The notes beneath the pieces were generated by a model. The model worked only from the letters and a program-made list of their open reading frames with translations. It made no database searches and was not told where the DNA came from. Position numbers and translations under genes: made by a program. Shown here one piece after another: positions 1 through 8,955 of a stretch of 64,000 nucleotides of DNA; position 1 is the first letter of the stretch, and each line of letters begins with the position of its first letter. The stretch lies in contig OZ257137.1 of NCBI GenBank assembly GCA_965279115.1, positions 2,418,001 through 2,482,000 on the forward strand. Direction: 5' to 3'. The stretch is from JAEUOS01 sp965279115. GTDB lineage: Bacteria > Pseudomonadota > Gammaproteobacteria > Burkholderiales > JAEUOS01.

Positions 1-617
1 TGTGCCTCGACCGTGCCGTTCTGCAGCGCCAGGTACACCTCGGCGAAGGCGATCGGCGTGGGGTTGGCGCCACAGGCCTTGGGTGTGGCCATGTAGGCCG
101 GCACGTCGGGCACGCGGATTTTCAGGCCCTTCATGCCCGCGCAGTCGGTGAAGGGCTTTTGCGCGGTGGTGTGGCGCGCACCGTAGTAGGTATAGGCGAG
201 GATCTGGATGCCGGTCTTGGCGCGGTAGCCGTCGATCATCTCCTTGAACACCGGGCTCTTGGAATACGAGATCAGGTGGTCGGCGTCGCGGAAGATGAAG
301 GGGTAGTAGGCGATACCCAGGCGCGGATAGCTGCGCCCGGCGAATGACGGACCGCTGATGATCATGTCGACGGTGCCCAGCGTCATGCCCTGGTTGATGT
401 CGGTCTCCTTGCCCAGCGAGGAAGCGGGGTGCACGGTGATCTCGAACTTGCCGTTGGTGCGTTTCTTGATCTCGTCGGCGGCCCAGACGGACTGCGTGTG
501 ATACGGCTCGGAAGTCTCGTAGACATGCGCCCACTTGAGTTTCTGCTGCGCGAGGGCACCGCCCGAGATCAGGGCCAGCGCGGCGGCCACCAGGCCGAGT
601 CTTGTGGTCAATTTCAT
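1..617 (-). CDS. TRAP transporter substrate-binding protein (DctP family), 3' end outside window
   Basis: Periplasmic receptor of a TRAP (tripartite ATP-independent periplasmic) importer, probably for a sugar acid or other carboxylate given its neighbours. About 205 residues are visible; the gene runs off the left edge. The ATG at 617 is followed by a signal peptide ending in a GALAQ-type cleavage site. The mature start KLKWAHVYETSEPYH and the phrases PASSLGKETDINQG and GLKIRVPD are typical of DctP receptors. It lies 30 bp downstream of a close paralogue (648-1631) with nearly the same phrases, so the pair looks like a tandem duplication. It is the last visible gene of the operon begun by the GntR regulator. 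The membrane subunits (DctQ/DctM) are not in the window and may lie to the left. Confidence 0.88.
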   Translation of the reverse strand, partial: MKLTTRLGLVAAALALISGGALAQQKLKWAHVYETSEPYHTQSVWAADEIKKRTNGKFEITVHPASSLGKETDINQGMTLGTVDMIISGPSFAGRSYPRLGIAYYPFIFRDADHLISYSKSPVFKEMIDGYRAKTGIQILAYTYYGARHTTAQKPFTDCAGMKGLKIRVPDVPAYMATPKACGANPTPIAFAEVYLALQNGTVEA

Positions 618-647
618 GTTGTCTTCTCCTTTGATGGATCGGTTGGG

Positions 648-1631
648 TTACTTCAGGGCTTGCAGCTTGTCGTAGGTGGCACGGTCCCAGGTGGCATCAG
701 GGCCGAGATGCAACTTGGTCAGGGCTTCCTGGAAGGGCTTGCGATCTGTCTTGACGACCGTCTTCTTGTATTTGGTGGTGAACTCGTCGACCAGCTTGTT
801 CTCGGCGGCGGCGATCTCGTCGGTGGCCTTGGCGCCCGCCTCCCGGAAGATAGCCTCGAAGGCCTTCTTGTCCGCATCCGAGAGCTTGTTCCAGGTGGCG
901 CCGCTGACGATGGTGAGCAGCATCTCGGTGATGTGGCCGGTCAGGTTGATGTGCGACTGCACCTCGTAGAACTTCTTGGCCTCGATGGTTGGCAGCGGGT
1001 TCTCCTGGGCGTCCACGGTCTTGTTCTGCAGCGCCAGGTATACCTCGGCGAACGCGATCGGCGTGGGGTTGGCGCCGGTGCCGCGCGGGAACATGGTGTA
1101 GAGCGGCGCGTCGGGCACGCGGATTTTCAGGCCCTTCATGTCCTCCGGCTTGTTGATCGCCTTGTTGGCGGTGGTGTGGCGTACGCCGTAGTAGGTAACG
1201 GCGATCGGCTTGTTGCCGCCCTTCTTGTAGTACCCCTCTGCCAGGTCGGCGTAGACCGGGCTGGCCACGTAGGCCTTCCAGTGGTTGAAGTCGCGGAACA
1301 TGAACGGCGCGCCGCCGATGGCCAGCGGCGGATGGGTGCGTGCCGCGAACAGCTGGCCGGTATAGATGATGTCGACCGTGCCGAGCGTCAGGCCCTGGTT
1401 GATGTCGGTCTCCTTGCCCAGGGATGAGGCGGGGAAGACCTGCATTTCATAGCGGCCGGCCGTGCGCTTCTTCACCTCGTCGGCGGCCCACAGGGCCCAC
1501 TTGTGATACGGCTCGGAGGTCTCGTAGACGTGCGCGAACTTGAGCTTGGTCTGCGCCGCGGCGATGCCGGGCAGGGTGACGCTGGCGGCCAAGGCAATCG
1601 CGACAGCGGTGGAAAGTCTGGTGAGCAGCAT
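648..1631 (-). CDS. TRAP transporter substrate-binding protein (DctP family)
   Basis: A 327-residue periplasmic receptor, the usual length for DctP. I chose the ATG at 1631 because GAGGAGA lies 6-7 bases before it; a longer reading from 1661 would overlap the upstream stop. The signal peptide is residues 1-26, ending GIAAAQ. The mature protein starts KLKFAHVYETSEPYH and includes SSLGKETDINQGLTLGTVD and GANPTPIAFAEVYLALQ, the ligand-binding core that holds a carboxylate. It is a paralogue of the partial receptor at 1-617. It follows the glucarate-dehydratase-like gene in the same operon, so its substrate is probably the acid that the operon degrades; that is inferred from context only. Confidence 0.92.
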   Translation of the reverse strand: MLLTRLSTAVAIALAASVTLPGIAAAQTKLKFAHVYETSEPYHKWALWAADEVKKRTAGRYEMQVFPASSLGKETDINQGLTLGTVDIIYTGQLFAARTHPPLAIGGAPFMFRDFNHWKAYVASPVYADLAEGYYKKGGNKPIAVTYYGVRHTTANKAINKPEDMKGLKIRVPDAPLYTMFPRGTGANPTPIAFAEVYLALQNKTVDAQENPLPTIEAKKFYEVQSHINLTGHITEMLLTIVSGATWNKLSDADKKAFEAIFREAGAKATDEIAAAENKLVDEFTTKYKKTVVKTDRKPFQEALTKLHLGPDATWDRATYDKLQALK

Positions 1632-1653
1632 GGTGATGTCTCCTCTTTCGTGT

Positions 1654-2907
<1,254 letters not shown>

Positions 2908-2917
2908 TGCCGCGCCT

Positions 2918-3970
2918 TCAAACAGTTGCGGGACTGCCGCGTCCCATCACCTGTACCTTGGTAGCCCGGGTCTTGTCGGCGGCCAGCTTGAAGGCCTCGA
3001 CCGCCTGGTCGAGCGGAAACTGCCGGGTGAGCAGGGGCCGCACATCGACCTTGCGTTCCGACAGGTATTGCACCGCCCAGTCGAATTCCATGCCCCAGCG
3101 GAACGCGCCGCGGTAGTCGATTTCGCGCTGCATGATCAGGTTGGCCGGGAACTGCATGCCCTCATGTGGCAATGTGCCCACCTGCACGATGACCCCGCCG
3201 CGCTTGACCGCGTCCAGGCATGACAACAACGCGCGTGGATGACCCGCAGCCTCCAGCGCCACGTCGAAACGGCCGGCGTGGTCCTTCATGTCCGCCAGGT
3301 CGGAACGGAAGGCGTGGTCGGCACCGACCTGCAGGGCCACTTCGAGCGGGCGGTCGAGCACGTCGCATACCGTGACCTCCGCCGCGCCGGCCAGCTTGGC
3401 GGCGGTGGCGCACAGGCTGCCGATGGTGCCGGCGCCGGTGACCAGCACGCGCTTGCCGGTGAGGTTGCCGCCGGCGCGCTGCACCGCGTGCAGACCCACG
3501 GCAAAGGGCTCCGCAAAAGCCAGTTCACCCAGCGAGATGTCGGTGTCGACCGGGATCACCTGACGTGAGCCGAGGATGAACTGGTCGGCGAACATGCCTT
3601 GAGCGTGCGGGAACACGCTGGCGCTGCCCAGGAAGAACATGCGCTCGCACAGGTTTTCACGCCCGCCGCGGCAGGCCGTGCAGCGCCCGCAGGGATGCGA
3701 GGGATTGACGGCGACCTTCATGCCGGCTGCCAGACCCTTGACGTTGCTGCCGATTTTTTCCAGCACGCCGGAGGCTTCGTGGCCGGGCGTGAGCGGCTCG
3801 CGCACGACGAAGTTGCCGACCCGGCCTTCGAAGTAGTAGTGCAGGTCGGAGCCGCAGATGCCGCCGGCGCCCAGGCGGATGACCACTTCATCCGGCTTGG
3901 GTTCAAGCGGCGCCAGTGGTTCAAGGACGATCTGTTCCTTGGCGTGGATGCGGCAATTGACGAGACTCAT
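2918..3970 (-). CDS. Zinc-binding alcohol dehydrogenase, L-idonate 5-dehydrogenase-like
   Basis: A 350-residue medium-chain dehydrogenase/reductase. Near the N-terminus GICGSDLHYY gives the catalytic-zinc Cys and GHEASG the His/Glu ligands. The four structural-zinc cysteines are in CGRCTACRGGRENLC. The nucleotide-binding GAGTIGSLCA lies near residue 180. The sequence around the structural zinc resembles IdnD (L-idonate 5-dehydrogenase) and sorbitol dehydrogenases, which oxidise a sugar acid or polyol with NAD(P). The ATG overlaps the gntR stop as ATGA (3967-3970), so the two are translationally coupled. The 10-bp gap to the next gene supports one operon. The substrate is inferred to be a sugar acid processed together with the dehydratase. 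Confidence 0.87.
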   Translation of the reverse strand: MSLVNCRIHAKEQIVLEPLAPLEPKPDEVVIRLGAGGICGSDLHYYFEGRVGNFVVREPLTPGHEASGVLEKIGSNVKGLAAGMKVAVNPSHPCGRCTACRGGRENLCERMFFLGSASVFPHAQGMFADQFILGSRQVIPVDTDISLGELAFAEPFAVGLHAVQRAGGNLTGKRVLVTGAGTIGSLCATAAKLAGAAEVTVCDVLDRPLEVALQVGADHAFRSDLADMKDHAGRFDVALEAAGHPRALLSCLDAVKRGGVIVQVGTLPHEGMQFPANLIMQREIDYRGAFRWGMEFDWAVQYLSERKVDVRPLLTRQFPLDQAVEAFKLAADKTRATKVQVMGRGSPATV

Positions 3971-4707
3971 TTGGGTTCGCTTTCCATAATCTTGGTGCGT
4001 GTTCGGTTCTTGGGCTCCGGCCAGCCGACAGTGAATCGCTTGTGCGAAAGCTGCATATGGACTTGCATCGCCTCGGCCGCGGCTTGCGGGTCATGCGCCT
4101 CCAGGGCCGCCAGCACCTTGCGGTGCTCGGCAATCGCCGCGGTCCAGCTCTTGGGGTTCTCGAAATAGCCGGCCAGCTTGGAAAACAGCGGGCTGGAACG
4201 GCCATTGAACAGCTGGCTCACCACGCTGACCAGCACGCCGTTGCCGGTGGCTTCGGCGATGCGGATATGGAAGTTGCGGTCGCCATCGATGGGAATCTGG
4301 CCGGCCGCGGCCTCGGCTTCCATCTGGTCGATGGCTTCGCGTACCTGGTCGAGTTGCGCGCGCTTGATGCTTTTGGCGGCTAGCGCCGCCACTTGCGGTT
4401 CGATTACCGCCCGCGCCCGGGTCAGTTCCAGCGGACCTTCGGCCTGCTGCACCGCCGCGCCCATGTGGATGGCGTCGGGGCGTTTGGCGTAGATGCCGGA
4501 ACCGATGCGGATATCCACATAGCCTTCCACCTCGAGGGCGATCAAGGCTTCGCGCACCGACGGGCGGCTCACGCCCAGCCGCTGCGCGAGGTCGCGCTCG
4601 GGCGGCAGGCGCACCCCCGGCGGATACTCGCCGCCGATGATGGCCGCACGCAACTGTTCGGCGATCTGCCGGTACAGGCGACTGGGTTCAATGCTTTGCA
4701 GGGGCAT
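3967..4707 (-). CDS. GntR-family regulator, FadR/FCD subfamily
   Basis: A 246-residue transcription factor. The N-terminal winged helix (about 10-75) contains LPPERDLAQRLGVSRPSVREAL-type signature residues, followed by an all-helical FCD ligand-binding domain with metal-binding His residues (FHIRIAEATGN and AEHRKVLAAL). The open frame continues upstream to 5169, but that part overlaps the divergent gene at 4897, and the winged helix starts just after the Met at 4707, which I take as the start. It is the first gene of the minus-strand sugar-acid operon, and the candidate operator at 4802-4826 lies between it and the divergent enolase-family gene. It most likely represses both directions until the acid or an intermediate binds. 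Confidence 0.9.
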   Translation of the reverse strand: MPLQSIEPSRLYRQIAEQLRAAIIGGEYPPGVRLPPERDLAQRLGVSRPSVREALIALEVEGYVDIRIGSGIYAKRPDAIHMGAAVQQAEGPLELTRARAVIEPQVAALAAKSIKRAQLDQVREAIDQMEAEAAAGQIPIDGDRNFHIRIAEATGNGVLVSVVSQLFNGRSSPLFSKLAGYFENPKSWTAAIAEHRKVLAALEAHDPQAAAEAMQVHMQLSHKRFTVGWPEPKNRTRTKIMESEPK

Positions 4708-4801
4708 GTCTCGTTGTTGTGGTGTCCGCGCTGTCCTTGTTGTACCGGCGGACCGCCTCGACATTCGGCCGGGGCGCGGATATGCTTCCGGCAGCCGGCA
4801 A

Positions 4802-4826
4802 AATTGGCCTGACCAATTGACCAATT
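4802..4826. promoter_or_regulatory. Candidate GntR/FCD operator
   Basis: Two overlapping inverted repeats in the 189-bp divergent region. The first is AATTGG-CCTGA-CCAATT (4802-4818) with perfect 6-bp arms. The second is AATTG-AC-CAATT (4815-4826). The inner TGG-n5-CCA spacing matches the TGGTnnnACCA-like sites of FadR-subfamily regulators. The site lies about 70 bp before the start at 4897 and about 100 bp before the regulator start at 4707, suited to controlling both. This is a pattern match, not a tested site. Confidence 0.6.
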
Positions 4827-4896
4827 TCGAAGAATTCCACATCCCGCGCCGGCGTGTCAAGGAAAGACGCATGCCGCACTGCGGCAGGAGGCCCGC

Positions 4897-6003
4897 ATGA
4901 ACCGCATCGAACGAGTCGAGATCTCGCAGGTGGACTTGGCGCCCAAGGTCAAGCGTACCGACGCCATCCAGAGTTTCGTCACCCAGGAAACGCCGATGGT
5001 CACCATCCATTGCGGCGATGGCGCTTCCGGCACCGGCTACAGCTATACCATCGGCACCGGCGGCTCTTCCGTGGTGGCGTTGCTGCGCGACCACTTGTGC
5101 CCCCGCCTGATCGGCCGTGACGCCAACGAGATCGAGGCGATCTGGAAAGACCTGTTCTTTCATACCCACGCCACCGCCGTGGGGGCGATCACCGCGCTGG
5201 CGCTGGCGGCCATCGATACTGCGCTATGGGATCTCAAGTGCAAGCGCGCCGGCCTGCCGCTGCACAAGGTGGCTGGCGGGGCGCAACGTCGGGTGCCGGT
5301 CTACACCACCGAAGGCGGCTGGCTGCACCTGGAGCCCGCGGTGCTGGTGGAACAAACCCTGGCGGCGCGCGAGGCGGGTTTCCGTGGCGCCAAGGTCAAG
5401 GTGGGTCGGCCGCATGTGAGCGAGGACGTGGCGCGCCTGAGCGCCGTGCGTCAGGCGGTTGGGTCGGGATTCGAGATCATGGTGGATGCCAACCAGGCCT
5501 TCACCGTGGCCGAGGCGATCCGCCGGGCGCGCCACTACGAGCCGCTCGACCTCGCCTGGTTCGAGGAGCCCCTGCCAGCCGAGGACATCTCCGGCCATGT
5601 ACGTCTCTCGCAATCCACTTCGCTACCCATCGCGGTGGGTGAATCGATCTACCACCCATCGCATTTCCGCGAATACCTGCAGGCCGGCGGCTGTTCGATC
5701 GTGCAGGCCGATGTGGCGCGCATCGGCGGCATCACGCCCTGGCTCAAGGTGGCGCACCTGGCGGAAACCTTCAATGTGCCGATCTGCCCGCACTTCCTGA
5801 TGGAAATCCACGTCGGCCTGTGCGCCGCGGTGCCGAACGCCGCCTGGGTTGAATACATTCCGCAACTCGACGACGTGACCACTTCGCGCCTGAAGATCGA
5901 GGATGGCTACGCCTGGCCGTCGGACGCGCCGGGCCTGGGTATCGAATGGGACGAGCGCGCGCTGGCGGATCGGCGTGGCGGGCATGTGGCGGTGGTGGTT
6001 TGA
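4897..6003 (+). CDS. Mandelate racemase/muconate lactonizing enzyme family protein
   Basis: A 368-residue enolase-superfamily enzyme, predicted to act on a sugar acid by Mg2+-assisted proton abstraction next to a carboxylate. Landmarks are the K-x-K pair in GAKVKVG (about residue 167), metal ligands in DANQA, FEEPLP and GESIY, and a late His in CPHFLMEIH. An AGGAGG ribosome site sits seven bases before the ATG. It is divergent from the GntR operon and shares the operator region. Having a second enolase-superfamily member beside the glucarate-dehydratase-like one suggests a racemase or dehydratase step in the same pathway. The specificity (mandelate, galactarate, rhamnonate and so on) is not determined. 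Confidence 0.86.
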   Translation: MNRIERVEISQVDLAPKVKRTDAIQSFVTQETPMVTIHCGDGASGTGYSYTIGTGGSSVVALLRDHLCPRLIGRDANEIEAIWKDLFFHTHATAVGAITALALAAIDTALWDLKCKRAGLPLHKVAGGAQRRVPVYTTEGGWLHLEPAVLVEQTLAAREAGFRGAKVKVGRPHVSEDVARLSAVRQAVGSGFEIMVDANQAFTVAEAIRRARHYEPLDLAWFEEPLPAEDISGHVRLSQSTSLPIAVGESIYHPSHFREYLQAGGCSIVQADVARIGGITPWLKVAHLAETFNVPICPHFLMEIHVGLCAAVPNAAWVEYIPQLDDVTTSRLKIEDGYAWPSDAPGLGIEWDERALADRRGGHVAVVV

Positions 6004-6030
6004 AACAGGCGCTGGGTTATACTTTTTGAT

Positions 6031-6276
6031 ATGACTTCCACTGCCCATCTTGAGGCTGAACTTCTCGGTCTTCCAGCGCCGGACCGGGAGCGCTTGGCGT
6101 TTCTCGCGTGGGATAGTCTCGAGAACGACCTTGCGTGGCTGGCGGATCCGGCCAACGACCGCGAAGGCGTAGTGATCGCACTTGATCGCGACAGCGAACT
6201 GGCGTCGGGAAAAGTCACGGCATTGACCCACGAGGAGTTCGTTCAACGCAGGTCCGTACCGGCGAATGAGACTTGA
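6031..6276 (+). CDS. Addiction-module antitoxin (short RelB/Unstab_antitox-like protein)
   Basis: An 81-residue acidic protein that fits the small addiction-module component family: an N-terminal helix with LLGLPAPDRERLAFLAWDSL, and a flexible C-terminal part. Such antitoxins wrap around a ParE/RelE toxin and are degraded faster than it. The gene overlaps the toxin ATG by 11 bp (6266-6276), the usual coupled arrangement. No good ribosome site is seen, but a TATACT hexamer lies eight bases before the ATG, so a very short leader is possible. Function rests on family resemblance and pairing with the next gene. Confidence 0.78.
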   Translation: MTSTAHLEAELLGLPAPDRERLAFLAWDSLENDLAWLADPANDREGVVIALDRDSELASGKVTALTHEEFVQRRSVPANET

Positions 6277-6559
6277 ATTCCATCCGTCCACGACGGGGGA
6301 TGTTCGCGAGGCAACGAGTTACTACAACGATCAGCGCGCCGGGCTGGGTTCCCGTTTCCTGCAACAGCTTGACGAGATCTTGGCGCAGATCGCCCGCAAT
6401 CCTTTCGCGTACCCGGTTGTCGAAAAGGAGATTCGGCGCGCGTTGGTCAGGCATTTCCCATACACCATCCTTTTTCGAGTGTTGGGCGATGACGTTGTGC
6501 GCATTCTCGTTATCCGGCATCACCGGCGCGACCCGCGTTTTGGTGGTGCTCGGCGGTAG
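6266..6559 (+). CDS. ParE/RelE-superfamily toxin
   Basis: A 97-residue basic protein with the ParE/RelE fold pattern: an early FHPSTTGDVREATSYYNDQ helix region, a central LGSRFLQQLDEI helix, then strands with FPYTILFRV and VVRILVIRHHRRDP. This C-terminal arginine-rich strand is typical of the superfamily. ParE toxins inhibit DNA gyrase; RelE toxins cut mRNA on the ribosome. The sequence does not clearly separate them. It overlaps the antitoxin gene and has no other partner, forming a compact type II module inserted between metabolic genes. Confidence 0.82.
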   Translation: MRLEFHPSTTGDVREATSYYNDQRAGLGSRFLQQLDEILAQIARNPFAYPVVEKEIRRALVRHFPYTILFRVLGDDVVRILVIRHHRRDPRFGGARR

Positions 6560-6648
6560 CCTCATGTTGTGCTTGGCGCCTGTTTGACACTCAGCGTTCT
6601 GGTGAATACATTGCGCTTCCCCCATCCAAGACAAAAGAGGAAGTTTCC

Positions 6649-7053
6649 GTGGGCATCGAAATCAAGAAAAGCTCCATCGACTTGGGCATCGTCACCACCA
6701 ACGGCGACGCGATGCTCACCTTCTACCGCGACACCCTCGGGTTCAAGTACGAGCGGCAGATCCCGATGCCGATTGGCGAGGGCATCATGCACCGCATGTA
6801 TTGCGGCGAGAGTCTGATCAAGCTGGTGGTGCTGCCATCGGCGCCTGGCAAGGCCGCACCGGGCGGGATTGGCGGGGCGACCGGATATCGTTACTGGACC
6901 ATCACCATCAGCAACCTGGAAGAGATCGTCCAGGCGTGCGAAAAGGCCGGCCGCAAGGTGGCAATCGCACCGCGCGAGGTGCGGCCCGGCGTGCGCATTG
7001 CCATGGTCGAGGACCCGGATGGCAACTGGGTGGAGTTTCTTTCACTGGGCTGA
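6649..7053 (+). CDS. VOC-family (glyoxalase/bleomycin-resistance fold) protein
   Basis: A 134-residue vicinal-oxygen-chelate protein. Residues about 8-130 show the paired beta-alpha-beta-beta-beta modules, with LGIVTTNGDAMLTFYRDTLGFKYE at the start (quoted only in part by family pattern) and DPDGNWVEF at the end, the latter carrying the usual metal-binding Glu. The start is a GTG at 6649, chosen because AAGAGGA lies about 8 bases before it; no in-frame ATG precedes the fold. VOC proteins include glyoxalases, ring-cleaving dioxygenases and isomerases. Nothing here decides which. Confidence 0.8.
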   Translation: MGIEIKKSSIDLGIVTTNGDAMLTFYRDTLGFKYERQIPMPIGEGIMHRMYCGESLIKLVVLPSAPGKAAPGGIGGATGYRYWTITISNLEEIVQACEKAGRKVAIAPREVRPGVRIAMVEDPDGNWVEFLSLG

Positions 7054-7152
7054 TCCAGGCTTCGATCCGGTGGTTCGCGGGTACGGACAGGCCGATGCGG
7101 TAAGCTGTTCGGGAATGCAAGCGCGCATCGAACCAACATGGAGGATCCCACC

Positions 7153-7515
7153 ATGAATGACGTGACCCCCGCAGTTTCGAAGGAAGAGCAGAATTGGGCG
7201 ATGCTGTGCCACCTCTCGGCACTGATTGGCTTCGTGATTCCGTTCGGCAGCATCCTGGGGCCTCTGGTGATCTGGCTCATCAAGCGCGCGGACATGCCCC
7301 TGGTGGACCAGCACGGCAAGGAAGCCTTGAATTTCCAGCTCACCGTGACCATCCTGGCGCTGATCAGCTGGGCACTGGTGGTGGTGCTGATCGGCTTTGT
7401 GCTGCTGGCGGTGGTGGCGCTTGGCGCACTATTCTTTGTCATTCGCGCCGCGATCAAGATTTCCAACGGCGAACTCGGTTATCGCTATCCTTATTCGATC
7501 CGCTTCCTGAAGTAG
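7153..7515 (+). CDS. DUF4870 family membrane protein
   Basis: A 120-residue inner-membrane protein. After a short polar start come a first hydrophobic stretch around ALIGFVIPFGSILGPLVIWL, a polar segment VDQHGKEALNFQ, then two hydrophobic segments and the C-terminal phrase ISNGELGYRYPYSIRFL. The D-x-H-G-K-E-A-L-N-F-Q phrase is the hallmark of DUF4870 proteins. The ATG at 7153 is chosen over one at 7138 because GGAGG lies just before it. The biochemical role of the family is unknown. Confidence 0.88.
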   Translation: MNDVTPAVSKEEQNWAMLCHLSALIGFVIPFGSILGPLVIWLIKRADMPLVDQHGKEALNFQLTVTILALISWALVVVLIGFVLLAVVALGALFFVIRAAIKISNGELGYRYPYSIRFLK

Positions 7516-7539
7516 ACGGCGGTCCGGTTCGGGCCCAAG

Positions 7540-7578
7540 ACCATGAAAATCGAACATCGCGTGTTCCTTTTTCATGGT
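7540..7578. terminator. Bipartite hairpin after the DUF4870 gene
   Basis: Outer arms ACCATGAAAA (7540-7549) and TTTTCATGGT (7569-7578), and inner arms GAACA (7552-7556) and TGTTC (7562-7566), with a five-base loop and two-base internal mismatches. A T-run inside the right arm and the position 25 bp after a stop suit a terminator. The long dyad could equally be a binding site for the regulation of the next gene. Confidence 0.45.
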
Positions 7579-7641
7579 GTCCGATTTCGAAGCTGACCCT
7601 GTGCGATCATCCGGGCCTTCGCGAACCCGCATCCGCAAACC

Positions 7642-8955
7642 ATGCTCAGCGCCGCTGATAACGAACTGCTCACCAGCACCGGCCCGGCGACCCTGATGGG
7701 GCGTTATTTCCGCAGCTTCTGGCTGCCGGTGGCACTCTCTCGCGAACTGCCTGGGCCGGACGGACCGCCCATTCGCGTCAAGGTGATGGACGAAGACCTC
7801 ATCGCCTTTCGCGCCAGCGACGGTCGCGTCGGATTGGTGGAGCCGGTGTGCGCGCACCGGGGCGCCAACCTGTATTTTGGGCGCAATGAGGAAGGCGGCA
7901 TCCGCTGCGTGTACCACGGCTGGAAGTTCAATGTCGACGGCCAGTGCATGGAAATGCCCAACGTGCCGGCCGAGGCCGCGTATCGAAGCAAGATGGGCAT
8001 CAAGGCCTACCCGACCCGCGAGTTTGCGGACATGGTGTGGGCCTGGATGGGGCCGGCCGACACACTGCCGGCCCTGCCCGCGCTGGAAGTGGGTCTTGTG
8101 CCGGAGAGCCATCGCTTCGTTTCCAAGAAGCTGCAGCAGTGCAACTGGGCGCAGTCGATCGAAGGCGCGCTCGATACCGCGCATTTTTCCTTTCTGCACA
8201 TGCCGGCGCCGAAGGTGGCTGAAACCATTCATCCGGACGCCAATGCCGACCAGAAGCGCCTCAAGTGGATGCGCGACGACCCGCTGCCGCGCTTCTCCTT
8301 TGTGGAGCACGCGGCGGGGTTTGCCGCCGGCGCCGCGCGCAATGCCGATGCGGATGACTGCTACTGGCGCATCAGCCAGTACCTGGTGCCCAACCACAGC
8401 CTGGCCCCCAACGCGCTGCCGGGCGAGAACTACCAGGGCCAGACCTGGGTGCCGATCACCGATACCGAATGCTGGATCTACACCTATGCGTGGAATCCCG
8501 AGCGTCCCTTGAGCGAGGCCGAGCGTGCCAAGCTGGCCGCGGGCCACGGTGTGCTGGCCGAGACCGGCCCGGACTTCGTGCCGCTCTCGCGCCGCGAAAA
8601 CGAGTACCGCCTCGACCGTGAAGACCAGCGCCTGCGCACCTACACCGGCGTGCGCGGTGTCTCCGAACAGGACGCGATGATCCAGGACAGCCAGGGGCTG
8701 ATCGCCGATCGCACCATCGAACACCTGACACCTACCGATGCCGCGGTGGTGCGCTTTCGCCGCGTGGTCCTGGGTGGCGCCAGGGCGTTGGCCGATGGCA
8801 CGCCGCCCGCGGCAGCCCGCGACGCCGAGGCCTACCGCCTGCGTTCCGGCAGTTGGGTGGCCAGGCGCGACCTGGCGTTCACCGAGGTGATGATGCAGCG
8901 GTTTGCCGACAAGGCCGGGCGTGCGCCGGCGGCCGTCAACGGGAGCAGGACATGA
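7642..8955 (+). CDS. Rieske [2Fe-2S] aromatic-ring oxygenase, alpha (oxygenase) subunit
   Basis: A 437-residue ring-hydroxylating oxygenase of the phthalate/vanillate type. The Rieske domain (about 20-125) shows both cluster motifs, CAHRG and CVYHGW. The mononuclear iron site shows in EGALDTAHFSFLH, with the two His about residues 180-185. The phrase VEPVCAHRGANL is typical. Such proteins add oxygen to, or demethylate, an aromatic acid using electrons from a separate reductase. No reductase gene lies beside it. It overlaps the following Bug receptor by ATGA, so aromatic-acid capture and oxidation may be co-expressed. The substrate is unknown. Confidence 0.88.
   Translation: MLSAADNELLTSTGPATLMGRYFRSFWLPVALSRELPGPDGPPIRVKVMDEDLIAFRASDGRVGLVEPVCAHRGANLYFGRNEEGGIRCVYHGWKFNVDGQCMEMPNVPAEAAYRSKMGIKAYPTREFADMVWAWMGPADTLPALPALEVGLVPESHRFVSKKLQQCNWAQSIEGALDTAHFSFLHMPAPKVAETIHPDANADQKRLKWMRDDPLPRFSFVEHAAGFAAGAARNADADDCYWRISQYLVPNHSLAPNALPGENYQGQTWVPITDTECWIYTYAWNPERPLSEAERAKLAAGHGVLAETGPDFVPLSRRENEYRLDREDQRLRTYTGVRGVSEQDAMIQDSQGLIADRTIEHLTPTDAAVVRFRRVVLGGARALADGTPPAAARDAEAYRLRSGSWVARRDLAFTEVMMQRFADKAGRAPAAVNGSRT

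Noticed and set aside
3967..5169. 400-residue version of the GntR regulator
   Set aside because: The first 154 residues overlap the divergent enolase-family gene and its promoter, and carry no domain.
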